Below the pieces are notes generated by a model. It was not told the DNA's origin. It searched no databases and saw only the letters and a list, made by a program, of their open reading frames with translations. This document shows positions 1 through 9,768 of a stretch of 64,000 nucleotides of DNA, one piece after another. Both the position numbers and the translations under genes were made by a program. How positions within the stretch are numbered: position 1 is the stretch's first letter; each line of letters opens with the position of its first letter. The stretch comes from Saccharomyces mikatae IFO 1815 (Eukaryota > Ascomycota > Saccharomycetes > Saccharomycetales > Saccharomycetaceae), in NCBI RefSeq assembly GCF_947241705.1, contig NC_079261.1, positions 1 to 64,000 of the forward strand, in the 5' to 3' direction.

Positions 1-175
1 CACACCCCACACCCACACCCACACCCACACCACACCCACACCCACACCCACACCACACCCACACCCACACCCACACCCACACACCACACCCACACACACC
101 ACACCCACACCACACCCACACACACACCACACCCACACCCACACCCACACACCACACCCACACCCACACCCACAC
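1..175. repeat. Telomeric C(1-3)A repeat, chromosome left end
   Basis: Irregular runs of CACACCC and CACACACC, the C-rich strand of the yeast TG(1-3) telomere, begin at the first base and continue to about position 175. The C-rich strand running 5'->3' into the chromosome is the orientation expected at a left telomere. The boundary with the following satellite is gradual because both are built from CAC units. Confidence 0.95.
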
Positions 176-645
176 CATCACCACTATCACCACTATCACC
201 CACACCCACCATCACCACTATCACCCACACCCACCATCACCATCACTACCATCACCATCACTATCAATACCATCACTATCATCACCATCATCACCATCAC
301 CATCATCACCATCACCATCATCATCACCATCACACCCACACCCACCATCACCATCACTACCACCATCACTACCACCATCACCATCATCACCATCACCATC
401 ATCATCATCACCATCACCATCATCACCATCACCATCATCACTATCACCATCACCATCACCATCACCATCACCATCACTACCATTACTACCACCATCACTA
501 TCACTACCACCATCACTATCAATACCATCACTATCATCACCATCATCACCATCACTATCACCATCACCATCACCATCACTGTCACCATCACCATCACTAC
601 CATCACCATCACCATCATCACCATCACCATCACCATCACCATCAC
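176..645. repeat. CATCAC/CACTAT satellite between telomere and X element
   Basis: About 470 bp made almost only of CATCAC, CACTAT, CACTAC and CATCAT units, with short CCCACACCCA islands near 205-245 and 332-345 that look like captured telomeric repeat. A 44-bp stretch at 257-300 recurs perfectly at 512-555. The frames open across it, Asp-Gly or Met-Val on the minus strand, are by-products of the 6-bp period and not genes. S. cerevisiae has STR-A to STR-D repeats at this position; this composition does not match the Tbf1-type TTAGGG repeats I know. Confidence 0.85.
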
Positions 646-891
646 TATCATGAGAAGTACACACTTACTTACCCTATCTCTAACCCTACTATCAGCCCTA
701 CCTCGCTGTCTAACCCTACCTCTCCAACTCCAACCCCACTGCCTTAGCTTACCCTACCTGCTCCTCCACTGCCTACACTCTCCATCTGCCATCCTTCACA
801 TCTCACCACTACTCCATTTCCACCACTCAACCACCACACCCACTTATCCTACCATCTACCATCTACCTCTACAACATACCTAACATAATAT

Positions 892-968
892 GTAAACATC
901 CAAATATAAACAATCATATGTAAACAATCAAATGTAAACATCCAAACGTAAACATCCAAACGTAAACA
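892..968 (+). repeat. Six forkhead-type RTAAAYA motifs with exact 14-bp spacing
   Basis: GTAAACA or ATAAACA occurs with first base at 892, 906, 920, 934, 948 and 962, so the period is exactly 14 bp across six units. Four units (from 902, 930, 944 and 958) also contain AAAYRTAAA, the reverse complement of the 9-bp centre of the yeast ARS consensus. The intervening bases vary (ATCC, ATCA), so the conserved part is the motif itself. It lies inside the X element region. Confidence 0.8.
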
Positions 969-1226
969 ATCACACCTAACATCATACCCTACCACCACTC
1001 CCCATCCCACCTCTAACCACATCTAGCTACCTCACCACATATCAACACCTACCATGCCTTCTTCTTTTCCATAATAGCCCCCCATACACCTACGGATGCT
1101 AAGAATAAACTACTCCCATCCTACTCATCTTACCCAACTCCCCTACTGTCACACTGCCACACTGCTCCTCATCCTCATCCTTACCTCTCACTCAGTTGCC
1201 ATGGTTACCATTATATATCACCATAC

Positions 1227-1239
1227 ATCACCATACACG
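1227..1239 (+). promoter_or_regulatory. Abf1 binding site of core X
   Basis: ATCACCATACACG matches the Abf1 consensus RTCRYNNNNNACG at every fixed position and sits immediately before the conserved X-core segment, the same place as in S. cerevisiae core X elements. Confidence 0.75.
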
Positions 1240-1310
1240 GCACTTACCTCAGCGCTTCACACCCTGTGCCATTTACCCATAAAACCCACTGTAAACTATA
1301 TTTTATAAAT

Positions 1311-2483
1311 TCATTAGTGCATTTAAGAATGAATTGTACCTCACCATGAAGATACGACAATAATTATGTTACTCTTTTAAGCTTATAAAAGAAAATGTCC
1401 AATAATTTTAGTATATAATTACGTATAGGCTAGATCATAATTTCTTGCACCAACAGTCCTTAATTAATAAGTTGCCAAAACAATACTGTACCATCCTTTT
1501 AGGTTATCACATTTTAACAGGTTATTATGTAGTTTATTTTTTAGGATGTAGAGTATCATCAGTTTTTTGAACTCCAACAATGATCACGTGATATTCACGT
1601 TGAAGTCATGTGATTATTATTCTTACCTTATCATACGGTATACATTGGGGTTCCCTCTTTCGGTAAAAATTATAGCGCGCACGTCCAAAGGGAGAAATTA
1701 TGTAAAAATCATGCGGCTTATAGATCGGACATAACACGCTGTCAATGACCTAAATAACCTGAGAGTCATGCAAGCAAAGTTCGGAGAGTACAATTTTGCG
1801 TACAACATTCCCGTGTATTATGTTAGCAGAGAAGGGTTTCTTTTACTCTATGAACTTCTTTATATGAAATTATGACAAGCTCAACTTTAAGATTTCTTTT
1901 CATCAATATCTAATTATAAAGCATATACTGCGTCCAGTAAAAGGATCTGCACAAGAAATGATTTGAAATCTAGCCGAAAATACTTCCACATATTAATATT
2001 TGAAATATGCTTAAGTGCTCGTCATTAGGACTCTATTAATAGCAAACGAGGGAAACAGAAACATTCACTTTGGGTGAGACAATCAATATACATGTCTTCT
2101 TCAGCAGTACCAAAAGTTTGAATCCAATTGTTTCTGTCTTCATTTTTATTAACAAAGATGAATGTGAATGCTCTACTATAAAGGTTTGTGACACCCTCGA
2201 GTTCATATGTGCTTTTTATCGCAAAGTCTTTCACTAAAGTTAGTAGGCAGGAATACTAGAATTGCTCAATATTATCAGTAACTATCGCTTTTTTTCGACA
2301 GAGGAAAGGGCTTTTTGAAGATTAATGTCTTCGTTCAATAAAGGTCAAAAATGGGTATTGTTTTGAAAAATTAAGCTAAAATACTTAAGTGTTTAGACTA
2401 GGCGTATATTGACCGCATAATTAAGAACCTCCTCTGTTAAAGAGGGTGTGAGCGAAGTTAAGTTTATTTCGCAGCTAGAAAAA
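1311..2483. other. Subtelomeric spacer, no gene seen
   Basis: AT-rich sequence between core X and the 3' end of the wall-protein gene. A short minus-strand frame at 2025-2234 (69 codons) has no recognisable relative. Nothing else is supported here. Confidence 0.5.
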
Positions 2484-5400
2484 TTAGTTAAAGAAGGCAA
2501 GAACGAGAATACCGGCCAAAGCGTTCAGAGCGTTGGTGTTCAAACCAGCAGCAACACCTTCGGACTGAATAACGATACCGGTAGAGGATTTAGGAGCAGT
2601 AGTGGGAGCGCTGGATCCAGAGAAAATAGAAATTGCGCTAGATGATACATAAACGGCGGTTGTCAATGAGGTTGCCTTGGGAGCCTCAGAAGCGGAAGTT
2701 GTGTAAGACTTTGGAGAAACAGTAGTTGCGGTGGCGGTCGAAATAACCTCAGGAACTTGAGAAGTGATGATCTTGACATCACAGCCATTGTCGTCACAAT
2801 GAGTAACAGTAGCGGTGTACGATTTTGGAAGAGCAGAGGTTGCTGTAGTTTCCTTAGGAGCTTTAGTGGTAACAGTCTTTACGTTACAGCCATTATCGTC
2901 ACAGTGAGTAACGGTAGCAGTGGTGTATGATTCTGGGGACACCGTGGTTGTGGTGGCTTCAGGTGCTTCAGAAGTAACGGTCTTCACAACACAGCCACTG
3001 TTGTCACAATGAGTGACAGTGGCAGTAGTATGTGACTTGGAAGATACAGTGGCGGTGGTTGTGGTTGGTTTAGGAGCTTCGGAAGTGACGGTCTTTACAT
3101 TACAACCATTGTCGTCACAGTGGGTAACAGTGACAGTTGTGTATGATTTTGTGGAAGCGGTGGTTGCTGACGTTTCTTTAGGAGCTTCAGAAGTAACAGT
3201 TTTTTCACTACAGCCGTTGTCGTCGCAATGAGTGACAGTTACAGTGGTATGTGACTTGGAAGAAACAGTTTTAGTTGCAGCGATACCAGTTGATGTAGTA
3301 ACATGGCATCCACTTTCATCGCAAGAAGTGATTGTAGCAGTGGTGGATGAACATGGAATGGTTGCGGTAATAGTGTAGGTGTTACCATTTGTGTCAGTTG
3401 TTTTCGAACAGGAAATAACGACTGTGCTAGTAGCGGTTGCATATGTTAGTGTTGTGGTGTAAACAGGAGCAGAACCTGAGGTCAATGTGGGCGCAGAAGA
3501 CGAAGCTATTGAACCTGAGACGGAGGCACTTGATGAAGTGATTGAATCTGAGGCAGAGGCACCGGATGAAGTGATTGTACTAGAACCTGTAGCAGAGTTT
3601 GATATACTAGAAGTAACTGACGAAGCACCGGACGTGGTAGAAGTGGATGAAGATGTAGTACTAGAAGCAACGGCACCACCATAATTTAGGTAGTAGGCAG
3701 AGGCGCCTGCAAAGGTTCCTTCGGAGACGTTGAAACTAGAACTAGAGAATCCTGTACCAATAGCAAAAGAGAATTGTCTGTTGCCCTGGGTTGCAGTCAA
3801 AACACCGGTAGCACTATCGTAGGATAGGCTAGTGACGTCAGCAGTAATGGCAATTTGGTTTTTACCAGTGTAGCCAACAACAGGAATAGGAGTAGTGTTG
3901 CTTTCGGTAGGGTCAACGGCAAGAACACCTTCGCCCTTAAATACAACAGTTTGACCAGTAAAGGTGTCTGGGTAGTGTAGGTAAAGATTACCGGAGATTA
4001 TGTTAATTGTACCACTACCAGAAACAGGTTGAACAACCACGTAGGTACTTCCGTTGTCCAGGTTTATTTCACCGTTGTTAACTGATCCTTCATCTTCAGC
4101 TCTACGTTGCAAACCGGAGACAGAACCACCGTTAATGATAGCGTTAGAGAAAGAGAATGCACCAGAGTTTGAGTATGGAGAGTAAGTAACTTCACCTTTA
4201 CTGGATTCGGATAAGCTTAAAGCAATGTCACCGCTGTTTGCAAAAGAGCCAGGTGTGAATGAGTATATGGAGGCAGAAGAAGCAGCGGGTTCTTCAGCGT
4301 TGAAAGTACCAGAAACATCAAAATTTGGACCGGAAATGTCGAATTCGGTGCCTGGGTAAGTTGGCTTAGACTTTCTGACGAGCAGTGCACCACGAACAAT
4401 CAAATCGGCTAAGAAACCGTATTTATCACCGTCAAGCAGGGTTAATTCTCCACCTGCAGCAATTTCAACGGCTTCTGTAGCAATTACGGAACCAGTAAGA
4501 GTGAGATCACCACTGATCGTCGTCGATGGCAAATAAATAGTGCCATCGCTGGAAGAAAGGGAATTGGATGCGGTTGCACTTGCGCTAGAAACTGAAGAAG
4601 TTATGGAGCTCAATGTATCGGAAGTAATAGCACTTGAGGCACCAGAAGCAGTTGAGGTTGACTGTGTGATAGTAGCGGATGAGCCTGGAGCAGATGGACC
4701 AGTGCCGGATGGACTAGTAATAGATGAACCAGAAGCAGATGAAGAGCCACTTCCGGATGGTCCAGGAGAGGAAGAGCCACTTCCGGGTGGACTAGTAATA
4801 GATGGACCAGAGGATGAAGAGCCGCTTCCGGATGGACTAGTAATAGACGAACCAGAAGCAGATGAACTAGAAGCAGACGAACTAGAAGCAGACGAACTAG
4901 AAGCAGACGAACCAGTACCGGATGGTCCAGAAGAGGAAGAGCCACTTCCGGATGGACTAGTAATAGACGAACCAGAAGCAGATGAACTAGAAGCAGACGA
5001 ACTAGAAGCAGACGAACTAGAAGCAGACGAACCAGTACCGGATGGTCCAGAAGAGGAAGAGCCACTTCCGGATGGACTAGTAATAGACGAACCAGATGCT
5101 GATGAACCAGTACCGGATGGACTAGTAATAGATGAACCAGAGGATGAAGAGCCGCTTCCAGATGGTCCAGGAGAGGAAGAGCCGCTTCCGGATGGACTAG
5201 TAATAGATGGACCAGAGGATGAAGAGCCACTTCCGGATGGTCCAGGAGAGGAAGAGCCGCTTCCGGATGGTCCAGGAGAGGAAGAGCCGCTTCCGGATGG
5301 TCTAGGAGAGGAAGAGCCGCTTCCGGATGGACTAGTAATAGATGGACCAGAGGATGAAGAGCCACTTCCGGATGGTCCAGGAGAGGAAGAGCCACTTTCG

Positions 5401-6062
5401 GATGGTCCAGGAGAGGAAGAGCCACTTCCGGATGGTCCAGGAGAGGAAGAGCCACTTTCGGATGGTCCAGGAGAGGAAGAGCCACTTCCGGATGGTCCAG
5501 GAGAGGAAGAGCCGCTTCCGGATGGTCCAGGAGAGGAAGAGCCGCTTCCGGATGGACTAGTAATAGATGGACCAGAGGATGAAGAGCCGCTTCCGGATGG
5601 ACTAGTAATAGACGAACCAGAAGCAGATGAACTAGAAGCAGACGAACCAGTACCGGATGGTCCAGAAGAGGAAGAGCCACTTCCGGATGGACTAGTAATA
5701 GACGAACCAGATGCTGATGAATCAGTACCGGATGGACTAGTGATAGATGATCCAGATGCTGATGAACTAGTACTGGATAAACTTGGTTGAGTAATAGAAC
5801 TTGAAACCTCAGAAGTGGGCGAAGATGATGGAGCAATAGTACTCGAAAGATCAGAAGATGAAGTTAATTGAGTGAGAGAACTGGAGACAAAGGAAGTAGA
5901 TGAGCTACTAATTGAAAATGTATCTGATGAAGTTGAAGAAATAGCTGTGGATGAGCTATTACTTGGAATTGAAGAACTATTGGTATAATATTGTCCTAGA
6001 GCGCCTTGAGAGTAAAGGACCAAAGCCAAAGCGGCTTGAAATTTACTAAAGCGATTGAGCAT
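2484..6062 (-). CDS. HPF1-family GPI cell-wall mannoprotein
   Basis: A 1192-residue secreted Ser/Thr-rich protein. Residues 1-23 form a signal peptide ending near GALG. Residues about 30-470 are a Ser/Gly/Pro repeat region. Residues about 505-790 are the hyphally-regulated cell-wall protein N-terminal-type domain, starting at DGTIYLPSTT, with a dibasic LQRR site. A second Ser-rich stretch follows, then five or six 36-40-residue repeats with the core THCDDNGC. The C-terminus is a hydrophobic GPI signal ending in ALAGILVLAFFN. The ends and the domain match Hpf1 (YOL155C) and Css1 (YIL169C) as I remember them, so this is an extra telomere-proximal paralogue. Hpf1 family members are heavily mannosylated and prevent protein haze in wine. 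The ATG at 6062 directly begins the signal peptide, and a TATA box lies about 150 bp upstream. Confidence 0.9.
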   Translation of the reverse strand: MLNRFSKFQAALALVLYSQGALGQYYTNSSSIPSNSSSTAISSTSSDTFSISSSSTSFVSSSLTQLTSSSDLSSTIAPSSSPTSEVSSSITQPSLSSTSSSASGSSITSPSGTDSSASGSSITSPSGSGSSSSGPSGTGSSASSSSASGSSITSPSGSGSSSSGPSITSPSGSGSSSPGPSGSGSSSPGPSGSGSSSPGPSESGSSSPGPSGSGSSSPGPSESGSSSPGPSGSGSSSSGPSITSPSGSGSSSPRPSGSGSSSPGPSGSGSSSPGPSGSGSSSSGPSITSPSGSGSSSPGPSGSGSSSSGSSITSPSGTGSSASGSSITSPSGSGSSSSGPSGTGSSASSSSASSSSASSSSASGSSITSPSGSGSSSSGPSGTGSSASSSSASSSSASSSSASGSSITSPSGSGSSSSGPSITSPPGSGSSSPGPSGSGSSSASGSSITSPSGTGPSAPGSSATITQSTSTASGASSAITSDTLSSITSSVSSASATASNSLSSSDGTIYLPSTTISGDLTLTGSVIATEAVEIAAGGELTLLDGDKYGFLADLIVRGALLVRKSKPTYPGTEFDISGPNFDVSGTFNAEEPAASSASIYSFTPGSFANSGDIALSLSESSKGEVTYSPYSNSGAFSFSNAIINGGSVSGLQRRAEDEGSVNNGEINLDNGSTYVVVQPVSGSGTINIISGNLYLHYPDTFTGQTVVFKGEGVLAVDPTESNTTPIPVVGYTGKNQIAITADVTSLSYDSATGVLTATQGNRQFSFAIGTGFSSSSFNVSEGTFAGASAYYLNYGGAVASSTTSSSTSTTSGASSVTSSISNSATGSSTITSSGASASDSITSSSASVSGSIASSSAPTLTSGSAPVYTTTLTYATATSTVVISCSKTTDTNGNTYTITATIPCSSTTATITSCDESGCHVTTSTGIAATKTVSSKSHTTVTVTHCDDNGCSEKTVTSEAPKETSATTASTKSYTTVTVTHCDDNGCNVKTVTSEAPKPTTTTATVSSKSHTTATVTHCDNSGCVVKTVTSEAPEATTTTVSPESYTTATVTHCDDNGCNVKTVTTKAPKETTATSALPKSYTATVTHCDDNGCDVKIITSQVPEVISTATATTVSPKSYTTSASEAPKATSLTTAVYVSSSAISIFSGSSAPTTAPKSSTGIVIQSEGVAAGLNTNALNALAGILVLAFFN
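4720..5790 (-). repeat. Intragenic 30-bp-class tandem repeats of the HPF1-like gene
   Basis: The coding strand repeats a 30-bp unit for SGSGSSSPGP-type decapeptides, interleaved with copies of an SSITSPSGSG block and Ser-Ala runs. Larger blocks are also duplicated: the segment beginning near 4846 recurs near 4966. Unit length is a multiple of three, so copy number can change without breaking the frame. The array also keeps other frames open for over 400 codons; these are not genes. Confidence 0.9.
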
Positions 6063-6207
6063 CTCTTTAATACAGGTGAGATATTACCAGAAAAGTTGCA
6101 ACGATAGATTTTGTTGTTGCTGTTATTATTAACGAATAAACCAAGAATGAAGCAGCAATATTGAATCCAGTTCTACAACTATGAAATAAACTAAGGCTTT
6201 TCTATGC

Positions 6208-6215
6208 TTTTTATA
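6208..6215 (-). promoter_or_regulatory. TATA box of the HPF1-like gene
   Basis: TATAAAAA on the minus strand matches TATAWAWR and lies about 146 bp upstream of the ATG at 6062, within the usual yeast range. Confidence 0.6.
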
Positions 6216-7834
6216 CTCTTTTTTCACTACAGTTATCTGTGAACTCCGGATGTACAGCTGCAGTGATCAACCGTTGAGCTAATTTAATTTTCTTCGTGCA
6301 AGCATTTCTAAGAAATATTTGCAAGGTCTACAGATTCTATGCGTTCTTTGAGCAGAAATGGGGTGAAAATTGTACAAAAAGGCACACTTCCTGCAAATAT
6401 CTACAAAACCCCCTATTAATATAAAAATACATCCGGATGCGGTTTGACTCCATTAGATGAGAGTAGTAGTCGTAAAAGTTCAATTAAGATATTTGTTATC
6501 ACAGAGATGAAGCGCAGAAGAAGGGGCTGTATTTGCAGGAGCGGCTACCTATTCCTATTTAGGAAAAACGATTATCCGTCCTGTCCAATTTCGTCCAATG
6601 ATCTGCAACCACAACTCATAAAGGCATTAGACTTGTTTACTAAAAAGAAAGTTGTTTACACTCATACATGGATACTGGCTTGTGTGGTTGCTCCTAATTC
6701 ACGTGCCAAGAAATGACGGGTCACCACCTACACTATGACGAACTATTTCTTTAGCGTTCCTGAAGCGCTCAAACCTGAGCGAGCGTACCGCTAACGCTAT
6801 TTTCCTCTGTTGAGAAGTTACCTAGCAGAGACTGTATAAAGCGAAGACTACAACTTTTCAGGAGTTTTCTGACAATACAGCAAAGGTCAAGGTTTCCCCT
6901 TTGGTAAAAGTGGAACTCTACAGGTCTCCAACCGTTGTTTAATATGGAAGATAAAGATAAAAAAACGTCAATCCAGGTAGAGTTACATTTCTTATAGATA
7001 TTCTTGTGTGTATTGCGAACTATTTTTGTCCGTGTGAACTTTACAAGTTATAAACCATATGTTACGTCTGCCAATAACCTACGGGAGTCGCATATTTGCA
7101 GTCAAAAAATATGAAATAGTGCAACCTTTTCTTGAGAGCTTCTTCTATTCTTGCATTTAGACCCAAGTTTCCAGGCTCCTGCGTTAACTAAAGGTTAAGG
7201 AATATGACATTTTTTCCGGTGAAATTACAGGGTAATAAATTAAAACTCTAACTCAGAATTATTGCTATGCTCTTATGGGGATCCCAAAAAAGAGCTAGGC
7301 AGAAGTTCTCCTAAAAATGAGCCACATAAAGGGATAACAATAGGCAAATATCAAGTCAAACTTATTCAAATGAATTCTGTAACATAGTACATTTGCTTCT
7401 AGGTTTACTTTTCTTCAAAGGAATAGAGGGGCACAACCGTTTTTTACTCATTAATTTAGTAATGTGATTTAGAATCGTTTTACTTTCTTTACTACATCTG
7501 TATTTCTAATTTTTATATCCAGGGGCAACTGTTCCAAGCGTAAAAATCTTTAAACCTTTGTGGTAAAATAACTAATGATTTACTTAAAATTAAATTGGGT
7601 GTGCCTTATGTATTCATCATCTTCATCGATACCATTAAAATATAATCTTCCTGAAAAATTTCCTTTACAGCAGATGATATATTCACCTCATGATACAGTC
7701 ATACAATTGGACCATCTAGCGGTGGTCAGATAACTCGACATTAAAGTAGCTGTACGTAGTATGTATCAATCATAAACCAAACGCGCATTTGAGTAAGTTC
7801 AGTAAGCTGTCGCGTGGTTCTGTTACTATGATTA
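6216..7834. other. Intergenic spacer, no gene seen
   Basis: Upstream region of the wall-protein gene followed by AT-rich subtelomeric DNA. A 90-codon frame at 6444-6716 starts at TTG and has no recognised relative. No RNA gene or repeat is visible. Confidence 0.5.
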
Positions 7835-8155
7835 ATATGTGTTGGAATGAAAACCATCTATCGTCTATCAACTAGTTGTCATACTAATAGTATATTATCA
7901 TATACGGAGTTAGAAGATGACGTAAGTTATGAGAAGCTGAAATGCAAGGATTGATAATGTAATAGGATAATGAATAACAAGATATAAAATGATGATAATA
8001 ATGTTTATAGAATTATGTAGAATTGCAGATTTCCTTTTGTGGACTCCTATATCCTCGAGGAGAACTTCATATATATTATATATACCAAATAATATTGCCT
8101 TTATCAACATTGGAATCCCAACAATCATCTAAAAATTCATTCATATCTCAATATG
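7835..8155 (+). mobile_element. Solo delta LTR of a Ty1/Ty2-type retrotransposon with target duplication
   Basis: A 311-bp element at 7840-8150 begins TGTTGGAAT and ends TCTCA, with the delta landmarks CGCAAGGATTGATAATGT-like, GAATTGCAGATTTCC-like and TCCTCGAGGAGAACTTC. It is flanked by a perfect 5-bp duplication ATATG at 7835-7839 and 8151-8155. No internal Ty sequence is present, so this is a solo LTR left by LTR-LTR recombination. The intact duplication suggests moderate age. It shows small differences from the S. cerevisiae delta consensus. Confidence 0.92.
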
Positions 8156-9768
8156 CCTAGATGTTAAATATATACCCTATTCAGAAACGCAAATTGAAAT
8201 TTGAATTGTGGCAGCTTTACACTTCCTCGTGAGCTTTTTTGTAATCGTGAATTTTTTCTATCTAACTGATAAACTATCAATCATCTAACGGTTTTCCTAC
8301 ACCACACGTTAGGTGTAAAAAAAAGAAGGATTATGATTTCTTAGTTTATAACTGCTTGTACTAACATTACAGCTCTTTCAAGAAAAAGTTCTTCCGATAC
8401 GTTTGTCAGGATTTATACTATCAATATCAAATTCAGTGACTAGTTTTTAGCAATCACTATTTGATGAATTACACAAGCAATTCCTTTTCAGATCCTATTA
8501 CCCATAACAATGCATAGCATGTTGATTCTAATCATTGTTACTAACTGTTATCAATTTTTCCTTAGAAACGATTCAAGAACTTTTAGCTTATAATAAACTA
8601 AATGCAAGAAATCAAACATTAGGCACAGTGCATTTTTTTTCTCAAACCAGCACAATACGTGCTAGGTTTTGTTTTTTTTCCATCTTTCTTAACAGTGAAT
8701 GTGAAGTACCATTGGGTCTCCTCTCAGAAAAAGGGGACATTTTGATAGCTCGACCACTATTCAAATTCTTAACTGCTATAAGGGGTCAAGCACGTATACG
8801 TCTATAATATAATCATGTAGAGACCTGACTTGAACTTTAAAGTACAATGCCATTTCTATACCACGGGCTATTTCGGATTTACATGCTACGCAATATTTTC
8901 CGCAACCTTATTTTTCTACCAGCATATATTATCCGAAATCATTTCGGCTTGGTGTCTCCGCAAAGTTGCACCAAAAAGCTTGGAGCAGCAACTAACTGCT
9001 CGTCAAAATTATCCGGACGTGATTCGTTTCACAAGGATTGTGCAAAACAGTTGTTGTCATCTTTCTGGCCTGATGTACCATAATGTTTTGAATATAGTGG
9101 ATTCAACAAACATGAATTTATAGGCTGTATTGAAAGTTTTAGAACATGTTATATTCAGCGTGTAGTCTATTTGCTGTCTAAGTTTTTACAGGGGACGTCA
9201 CTGTTAAATGTATCTAATCAGAGCAACTTAACGTTTGTTGCAGTGGCTCGCTCTACACGTAAAATAACAAAATACTTACGTACACAGATTCCTTTGATTA
9301 ACGTTTATCAGTCCATAATGAATGGATTCAATGAATAATTCAAAGACATAGTTTGGCCTGTTGGTTGACTTTGAAATGATAGGAAGCATTTCATCGAGAT
9401 CCGTGAATTTTTGGGAAATATTTTAATGTTTTAGTTTGTATGATAGCGGTTGGATGGAGAATAATTTCCTCAACTTGTAAGCTCTACTATACAAGACTTG
9501 TTCCTAGGGTACAGTGTATCGTGCAGCGTACCTCGTAAACTACGAGTTATTCTTGAATCATTCATTATTTTATATCCCGTGAGGCATTTTTTGGTTTTTT
9601 CTGCCTCTCTGGTCTTATCTTACCATATCGCAGGAGATTATGAAATATAACAAAAAATTTCAAGATCCGTTACAGGAGGAAAATATAAGGTGAAATGGTC
9701 GAACAGTTATAAGTGTCCAAGAAATATGTATATTGCTATACGTAAAGAATAATAAATATAAAGCAAAA
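8156..9768. other. Intergenic spacer, no convincing gene
   Basis: Several short frames overlap at 8535-9123. The only one with an ATG worth noting is 8847-9083 (78 codons), with no recognised relative and a rival frame over the same DNA. Low complexity is modest. The last few hundred bases serve as the upstream region of the acetyltransferase gene. Confidence 0.4.

Larger units (their letters stand above)
650..1310. other. Core X subtelomeric element
   Basis: The block has the T-poor, CCCTA-rich composition of yeast X elements (repeated TAACCCTA-like words at 670-720). It ends in the diagnostic X-core segment around 1235-1310, which reads CACGGCACTTACCTCAGCG and then CCTGTGCCATTTACCCATAA, nearly as in S. 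cerevisiae core X. An Abf1 consensus lies just before that segment. No Y' element or second telomeric tract follows. Core X elements act as protosilencers binding ORC and Abf1. Short frames at 650-883 and 1096-1308 are composition artefacts. Confidence 0.85.

Noticed and set aside
196-664. Two overlapping minus-strand ORFs of about 150 codons (Met-Val and Asp-Gly repeats)
   Set aside because: They lie wholly in the CATCAC/CACTAT satellite; the frames are open only because the repeat contains no stops.
892-968. CRISPR-like regular spacing
   Set aside because: The period is only 14 bp with 7-bp conserved words, in a eukaryotic X element; there are no spacers or cas genes.
4540-5790. 416-codon plus-strand ORF, acidic and repetitive
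   Set aside because: Antisense to the HPF1-like gene and produced by the same tandem repeat; no start context, signal or family.
6444-6716. 90-codon plus-strand ORF
   Set aside because: Starts at TTG; its basic composition has no recognised relative.
8535-9123. Overlapping ORFs of 90, 97 and 78 codons
   Set aside because: Competing frames over the same DNA, mostly non-ATG starts, and no recognised family.
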